NCBI GenBank assembly: GCA_963926275.1
Contig: CAWUWP010000008.1
Location: forward strand, 1 to 9,206
Source: UBA1858 sp963926275
GTDB taxonomy: Bacteria > Pseudomonadota > Gammaproteobacteria > UBA4575
Reading direction: 5' to 3'
Length of the DNA stretch: 9,206 nucleotides
Shown here: one piece after another, positions 5,803 through 9,206 of the stretch
Numbering within the stretch: the stretch's first letter is position 1
Layout: each line of letters opens with the position of its first letter
Translations under genes and position numbers: made by a program
Notes under the pieces: generated by a model
Told to the model about the DNA's origin: nothing
The model's database searches: none
What the model saw: only the letters and a program-made list of their open reading frames with translations

Positions 5803-6591
5803 ATGCGCCTATTCTCGTTTAAAAATTTTCGAATCCTCGTATTGTTGATTATACTCGCGAGCGTTGCCAATTATGTCAAAGACCAAAAACTGGTCACACA
5901 AGGCTGGTATAAATCACTAGATATCGTAGTTTACCCTATCAACCCGTCAAATAGTCCAAGTGTAGACAGATACATAGACGCACTATCATTACGAAGTTTT
6001 TCACGCATAGATAATATGGTTAAGCGTGAAAGCAAAAAATATAACATTGTCTCTAGCGTTCCAACAAACACTCGTTTAGGTCAGACACTTAGTAAAATTC
6101 CACCGCCACCACCCAGTCCTGATAGCAATATTTTAAATATAATGATGTGGAGTTTAAAACTTCGAATTTGGGTTTGGAAAAATGCGCCAGACGAAATTAA
6201 TGACAAGCATTTAATTCGCATGTTTGTACTGTATCACGATCCCTCTATCATGCCTCAGCTTCAGCATTCCGTTGGCCTGCAAAAAGGCTTAGTTGGCATT
6301 GTTAATGCCTATGGCGTTAAATCACAAGCGATTCAAAACAGCATGGTTATTGCTCATGAATTTTTACACACGGTGGGGGCAAGCGATAAATATGATGCGC
6401 AAGGAAACCCAATTGCACCGGATGGCTTGGGCAACCCCAATCAATCACCTTTATACCCACAGAAAAATACAGAGATTATGGCTGGAAGGCGTGCATTAAG
6501 CTCCTCTCATGCAGAGATGCCAAATAGCTTTAAGCGCATTGTCATTGGAGAAAAAACAGCTCGAGAAATTGGCTGGTTGAATGATATATAA
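5803..6591 (+). CDS. Membrane-anchored putative zinc metalloprotease (HExxHxxGxxD, snapalysin-like)
   Basis: This is a 262-residue protein. One hydrophobic segment near the N-terminus (about 10-23, after RLFSFKNFR) acts as a signal anchor or signal peptide, putting the rest in the periplasm. A zinc motif H185-E186-F-L-H189-T-V-G192-A-S-D195-K-Y197 is followed by EIMAG (224-228), a likely Met-turn. HExxHxxGxxD with a following Tyr resembles the metzincin snapalysin (M7), where Asp is the third zinc ligand. I know no exact family name and the substrate is unknown. A PPPPPSP run (100-106) implies EF-P-dependent translation. The ATG at 5803 is the only start, with a stop just upstream; no Shine-Dalgarno is visible. 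It opens a plus-strand cluster with the cupin (8 bp) and phosphoesterase genes. Confidence 0.75.
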   Translation: MRLFSFKNFRILVLLIILASVANYVKDQKLVTQGWYKSLDIVVYPINPSNSPSVDRYIDALSLRSFSRIDNMVKRESKKYNIVSSVPTNTRLGQTLSKIPPPPPSPDSNILNIMMWSLKLRIWVWKNAPDEINDKHLIRMFVLYHDPSIMPQLQHSVGLQKGLVGIVNAYGVKSQAIQNSMVIAHEFLHTVGASDKYDAQGNPIAPDGLGNPNQSPLYPQKNTEIMAGRRALSSSHAEMPNSFKRIVIGEKTAREIGWLNDI

Positions 6592-6599
6592 TTCTATCC

Positions 6600-6962
6600 A
6601 TGCACACTCATCTTGATCAAATAGAAAGCTATATCACCAAAGACGGCTCCAGAATACGCGAGCTGATGCATCCGGATGCCCATTCTAACATCAATCAAAG
6701 TCTCGCTGAGGCAACTGTACCCGCAGGCATTCAAACTGAGTTACATTTACACAAGAAGTCTGAAGAAATTTATCACATCACCCAAGGTGAAGGTTTAATG
6801 TCACTCGGAGATCAACAATTCCTCGTCAACGTGGGTGATACAGTTTGTATTCCAACCAACACTGCCCATAAAATTTCTAATGTTGGCAAACATGATTTAG
6901 TATTTCTCTGCGCCTGCAGTCCTGCCTATACTCACGATGATACTGTTATAATTCATCCTTAA
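6600..6962 (+). CDS. Single-domain cupin protein
   Basis: This 120-residue protein is a small beta-barrel cupin. Motif 1 is PAGIQTELHLHKKSEEIYHITQG (41-63), giving metal ligands H49, H51 and a Glu at 55 or 56; motif 2 is GDTVCIPTNTAHKISN (79-94) with H90. A mononuclear metal site is thus complete. Small cupins serve as isomerases, oxygenases or ligand-binding proteins, and the sequence alone does not choose. There is no signal peptide, so it is cytosolic, unlike the protease product. The ATG at 6600 follows the protease stop by 8 bp with no clear ribosome site, which suggests translational coupling. Confidence 0.88.
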   Translation: MHTHLDQIESYITKDGSRIRELMHPDAHSNINQSLAEATVPAGIQTELHLHKKSEEIYHITQGEGLMSLGDQQFLVNVGDTVCIPTNTAHKISNVGKHDLVFLCACSPAYTHDDTVIIHP

Positions 6963-6986
6963 ACACATACATACGAAACCAGCGCT

Positions 6987-7538
6987 GTGAACAAAAAAAT
7001 CAATCTTAATGATTTAATCAAAAAATCTGAAATAACCGTGGGAGTTCTCTCTGACACTCACAACCAATTGAACGACATTGTCATCAATTCATTTCACAAT
7101 TGCGACGTGATTATCCATGCAGGTGATATAGGTGATGCGGACGTGCTTGATCAGTTAAACACTAAAGCAGATTATATTTTCTCTGTCAGAGGGAATAACG
7201 ATATCGAAGAAAAATGGCCTAAGCATGATCTGAGTACATTGGCAGAGATCCCTGACAATATTGAATTATCTTTTGACAATGAAATTATTGCTGTCACTCA
7301 CGGACATCAATTTCATAAAGTTCAGACTCGCCATGATAAATTAAGGGATCAGTTCCCACATGCTGATATTATTATTTATGGTCACAGTCATCATATAGCG
7401 TGTGATCAACAACAAAAACCATGGGTGCTTAATCCCGGTGCAGCGGGTTACACGCGCACTTTTGGCGGCGCCTCTTGCATGATTTTAAAGTATAAAAACA
7501 AACACTGGGCTATCGAGCAATTTCGACTTAACGAATAA
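6987..7538 (+). CDS. YfcE/MJ0936-type metallophosphoesterase
   Basis: This 183-residue calcineurin-like phosphoesterase has every core motif of the MJ0936/YfcE family: D23-T-H25 (SDTHNQ), H-A-G-D47, R-G-N-N71-D, T-H105-G-H107 and Y-G-H133-S-H135-H. These bind the two metal ions at the active site. LNPGAAGYTR (148-157) is also typical. Family members hydrolyse phosphodiesters and some phosphomonoesters; the physiological substrate here is unknown. The family core starts at ITVGVLSDTH (16-25), so the first 15 residues are an extension. The start is a GTG at 6987 without an evident Shine-Dalgarno; no better start lies before the core. It ends the three-gene cluster and its stop lies 12 bp from the convergent DUF3301 gene. 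Confidence 0.9.
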   Translation: MNKKINLNDLIKKSEITVGVLSDTHNQLNDIVINSFHNCDVIIHAGDIGDADVLDQLNTKADYIFSVRGNNDIEEKWPKHDLSTLAEIPDNIELSFDNEIIAVTHGHQFHKVQTRHDKLRDQFPHADIIIYGHSHHIACDQQQKPWVLNPGAAGYTRTFGGASCMILKYKNKHWAIEQFRLNE

Positions 7539-7550
7539 AAAATTCATCAC

Positions 7551-7877
7551 TTAATGCAGCATTCCCTGAATAATCTCACCATCGGGATGCAATAAAGATA
7601 GATACTCGATTTTATTGCTGAATTCAACAGCCACACCACTATATCTATCCGAGCCATTGATACTGAATTCAAACTCATAAAATCGGCGCAACTTTACTCG
7701 ACCGTTCTTACGTGCTGGAAATACTTTATTCAAATGAATTGACTGATCTAACATCTGCACGTGATTTTGCATACAAAACGAGTGGCATCGTTTCATTGCA
7801 AATTCACGTGAGCGTAATCCATCTACCCAAAACCACACACCTGCCGCAATAACAGCGAGTACTATAAAAACATCCAT
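7551..7877 (-). CDS. DUF3301 family protein
   Basis: This 108-residue protein has an N-terminal hydrophobic segment (about 3-18, VFIVLAVIAAGVWFWV) that anchors it in the inner membrane. The remaining sequence matches DUF3301: an RExAxxRC-type stretch (REFAMKRCHSFC, 24-35), QMLDQSIHLNK (41-51), R-xxGR-xxLRRFYEFEFS (about 56-72) and GSDRYSG-VAVEF (75-86). The function of the family is unknown; it is frequent in Gammaproteobacteria. The ATG at 7877 lies 11 bp after the adk stop, so it is probably the second gene of an adk operon. The ribosome site is weak (an AGGAT rather far upstream). Confidence 0.85.
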   Translation of the reverse strand: MDVFIVLAVIAAGVWFWVDGLRSREFAMKRCHSFCMQNHVQMLDQSIHLNKVFPARKNGRVKLRRFYEFEFSINGSDRYSGVAVEFSNKIEYLSLLHPDGEIIQGMLH

Positions 7878-7888
7878 TGATTTAGGCG

Positions 7889-8542
7889 TTATCCTAGTTG
7901 TTTGAAGATACTATCTCTAATCTCTTCAACTTTGCCGACACCCTCAACTCTCACATACTTTGGCGAATTGCCTTCGCCACTAGATGCCCATGAAGAGTAG
8001 TAGTTAATCAATGGTTCAGTTTGCTCATGATAAATACGTAATCGTTCGCGCACTGTATCTTCTTGGTCATCATCGCGCTGAACTAAGTCTTCACCAGTGA
8101 CATCATCTTTTCCTTCCACTTTAGGTGGATTGTAAATCACATGGTAAGTACGGCCAGAAGTGAGATGCGCGCGACGTCCGCTCATGCGTTTAATAATTTC
8201 TTCATCATCCACATCAATCTCAACCACGAAGTCAATATCAACGCCTTGCGCTTTAAGTGAATCAGCCTGCGCTAGCGTGCGTGGAAACCCATCAAATAAA
8301 AATCCTTTTGAACAATCGTCTTGTTTAATTCTCTCATCAACCAAGCCAAGAATAATATCGTCAGAAATAAGCCCACCCGCATCCATCACTTTCTTTGCTT
8401 CTACTCCAAGTGGAGTCCCAGCTTTTACCGCTGCTCGCAACATATCTCCGGTCGATATTTGGGGAATTCCATAACGTTCTTTTATATAAGTCGCTTGAGT
8501 TCCTTTTCCGGCGCCTGGCCCACCTAATAAGATTGCACGCAT
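7889..8542 (-). CDS. adk: Adenylate kinase
   Basis: This 217-residue long-form adenylate kinase catalyses ATP + AMP to two ADP. It has the P-loop GGPGAGKGT (7-15), the AMP-binding TGDMLR (31-36) and GFPRT (85-89), and a LID domain (about 122-159) with GRRAHLTSGRTYH and NPPKVEGKDDVTGEDL, very close to the E. coli protein and of the zinc-free type. The R156, R167 and Asp positions around QRDDDQEDTVRERL complete the phosphate site. The start is MRAILLGG at 8542. A GAGGAG ribosome site ends 9 bases upstream of it, and an N-terminal extension to 8602 would only add non-family residues. The enzyme is cytosolic. It is followed closely by the DUF3301 gene and faces pfp across a shared intergenic region. 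Confidence 0.98.
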   Translation of the reverse strand: MRAILLGGPGAGKGTQATYIKERYGIPQISTGDMLRAAVKAGTPLGVEAKKVMDAGGLISDDIILGLVDERIKQDDCSKGFLFDGFPRTLAQADSLKAQGVDIDFVVEIDVDDEEIIKRMSGRRAHLTSGRTYHVIYNPPKVEGKDDVTGEDLVQRDDDQEDTVRERLRIYHEQTEPLINYYSSWASSGEGNSPKYVRVEGVGKVEEIRDSIFKQLG

Positions 8543-8551
8543 TGGTATATA

Positions 8552-8557
8552 CTCCTC
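8552..8557 (-). promoter_or_regulatory. Strong Shine-Dalgarno that fixes the adk start
   Basis: On the minus strand GAGGAG (8557-8552) lies 9 bases before the ATG at 8542. It lies inside any longer reading starting at 8602, so it selects the 217-residue product over the 237-residue alternative. Confidence 0.85.
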
Positions 8558-8569
8558 ACTTAAATTATT

Positions 8570-8575
8570 TTTATA
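8570..8575 (-). promoter_or_regulatory. Possible -10 box of adk
   Basis: TATAAA (8575-8570, minus strand, five of six -10 bases) lies 28 bases before the adk ATG. No recognisable -35 occurs at 16-18 bp, and the region just upstream is occupied by the 8-mer direct repeats. This is a weak call. Confidence 0.25.
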
Positions 8576-8576
8576 A

Positions 8577-8599
8577 ACACCATTTTGACACACACCATT
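8577..8599. repeat. Pair of 8-bp direct repeats in the adk-pfp intergenic region
   Basis: ACACCATT occurs at 8577-8584 and again at 8592-8599, a 15-bp step, directly upstream of the possible adk -10 box. Two tandem half-sites could bind a regulator. The step is about 1.5 helical turns, so the sites would face opposite sides of the DNA. Chance is possible given the length. Confidence 0.4.
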
Positions 8600-8773
8600 C
8601 AACTAACCCACCGTATTAAACTGATTTACAGCGCTATCAATGTCATCAATCAGCAAATATTATCACTCTGAAAACCGGCTTATTTGCAGCTGTCTCTATT
8701 AATCAGTTAAGCCAGCCCCTGAACCCTACTATTATCAGAATACATTTTAACGTTATTTCGAAAGGTAAGTATC

Positions 8774-9206
8774 ATGAGTAAAAAAAATGCGTTTTATGCC
8801 CAATCTGGCGGCGTCACTTCAGTGATCAATGCCACCGCATGTGGGCTAATTGAAACTGCTCGTAAAAACAAACATATGATCGGCAAAGTCTATGCTGGCC
8901 GCAATGGAATTATTGGCGCACTCACCGAAGATTTAATAGACACTTCCAAGGAGTCAGCACGCTCAATAGCAGCCCTACGCCATACTCCATCTGGCGCATT
9001 TGGATCGTGTCGCTATAAGCTAAAAAACCCAGAAGAAGATCGTGCTCAGTACGAACGCCTGATCGACGTATTTAAAGCACATGATATTGGTTATTTCTTT
9101 TATAACGGTGGTGGTGACTCCCAAGACACTACTAATAAGGTTTCACAACTCAGTAAAGCCATGGGTTATCCAATTCAATGTATTGGTATTCCTAAAACTG
9201 TTGATA
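8774..9206 (+). CDS. pfp: Pyrophosphate-dependent phosphofructokinase, N-terminal part (3' end outside window)
   Basis: The first 144 residues of a phosphofructokinase run off the right edge. Seen are SGGVTSVINATACGLI (12-27) with the GGxxxVINA phosphate loop, the NGIIGAL turn, GSCRYKL and FYNGGGDSQDT, and the final IGIPKTVD. In this superfamily, Lys in PKT where ATP enzymes have PGT, and a residue other than Gly after GGD, indicate use of pyrophosphate as phosphoryl donor, making the fructose-6-phosphate step reversible. The ATG at 8774 has an AAGG ribosome site 8 bases upstream. The gene is divergent from adk across 231 bp. The enzyme type is common in methylotrophic and sulfur-oxidising Gammaproteobacteria. 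PPi specificity is inferred from these motifs alone. Confidence 0.92.
   Translation, partial: MSKKNAFYAQSGGVTSVINATACGLIETARKNKHMIGKVYAGRNGIIGALTEDLIDTSKESARSIAALRHTPSGAFGSCRYKLKNPEEDRAQYERLIDVFKAHDIGYFFYNGGGDSQDTTNKVSQLSKAMGYPIQCIGIPKTVD

Noticed and set aside
6293..6499. Second open frame inside the metalloprotease gene.
   Set aside because: It is a +1 shadow of the protease frame, which carries the HExxH motif; no independent ribosome site or family pattern.
7532..7550. Possible bidirectional terminator between the phosphoesterase and DUF3301 genes (GAAT-A5-ATTC).
   Set aside because: The stem is only four A/T-rich pairs, too weak for an intrinsic terminator.
8160..8619. Several plus-strand open frames across adk and its upstream region.
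   Set aside because: They are antisense to adenylate kinase, Ser/Ile-rich, and without start signals.

Overview
The window looks like a gammaproteobacterial chromosome of modest G+C. The first gene is a BolA tail ending in the SPPC motif seen in enterobacterial BolA. A DUF3301 protein, a common gammaproteobacterial family, sits beside adenylate kinase. A pyrophosphate-type phosphofructokinase starts on the far side of the adk promoter region; this enzyme type is frequent in methylotrophic and sulfur-oxidising Gammaproteobacteria. The lineage beyond that is inference. There is no phage, transposon, CRISPR, rRNA or tRNA signal.

Layout. Plus strand, 2-406: the 3' part of bolA and a small DUF465/YdcH-like gene. 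Minus strand, 3077 down to 408: a PAS-GGDEF-EAL cyclic-di-GMP gene that appears split by a one-base frameshift (3077-1441), then a zinc-ribbon Nudix hydrolase coupled to a degenerate receiver-like protein (1351-408). Minus strand, 5701 down to 3251: a ferredoxin-type flavin reductase, a small Cys-rich protein of unknown function, and, after a probable new promoter, a 3-mercaptopyruvate sulfurtransferase. Plus strand, 5803-7538: a tight three-gene cluster of a membrane-anchored putative metalloprotease, a cupin and a YfcE/MJ0936-type phosphoesterase. Minus strand, 8542-7551: adk and a DUF3301 gene. Plus strand from 8774: the start of pfp, cut by the window end.

How the genes may work together. 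Adenylate kinase and PPi-PFK, divergent across one 231-bp region, both concern the phosphate-energy economy of central carbon metabolism. The reductase and Cys-rich protein look like an electron-transfer pair, with a sulfurtransferase next door, so a redox/sulfur role is possible but unproven. The GGDEF half has lost its catalytic signature while the EAL half keeps every catalytic residue, so the ancestral intact protein was probably a phosphodiesterase regulated by its PAS and GGDEF domains.

No wholly new multi-gene system is evident. The best leads are the split c-di-GMP gene, the pseudo-receiver coupled to a Nudix enzyme, the reductase/Cys-rich pair and the snapalysin-like anchored protease cluster.
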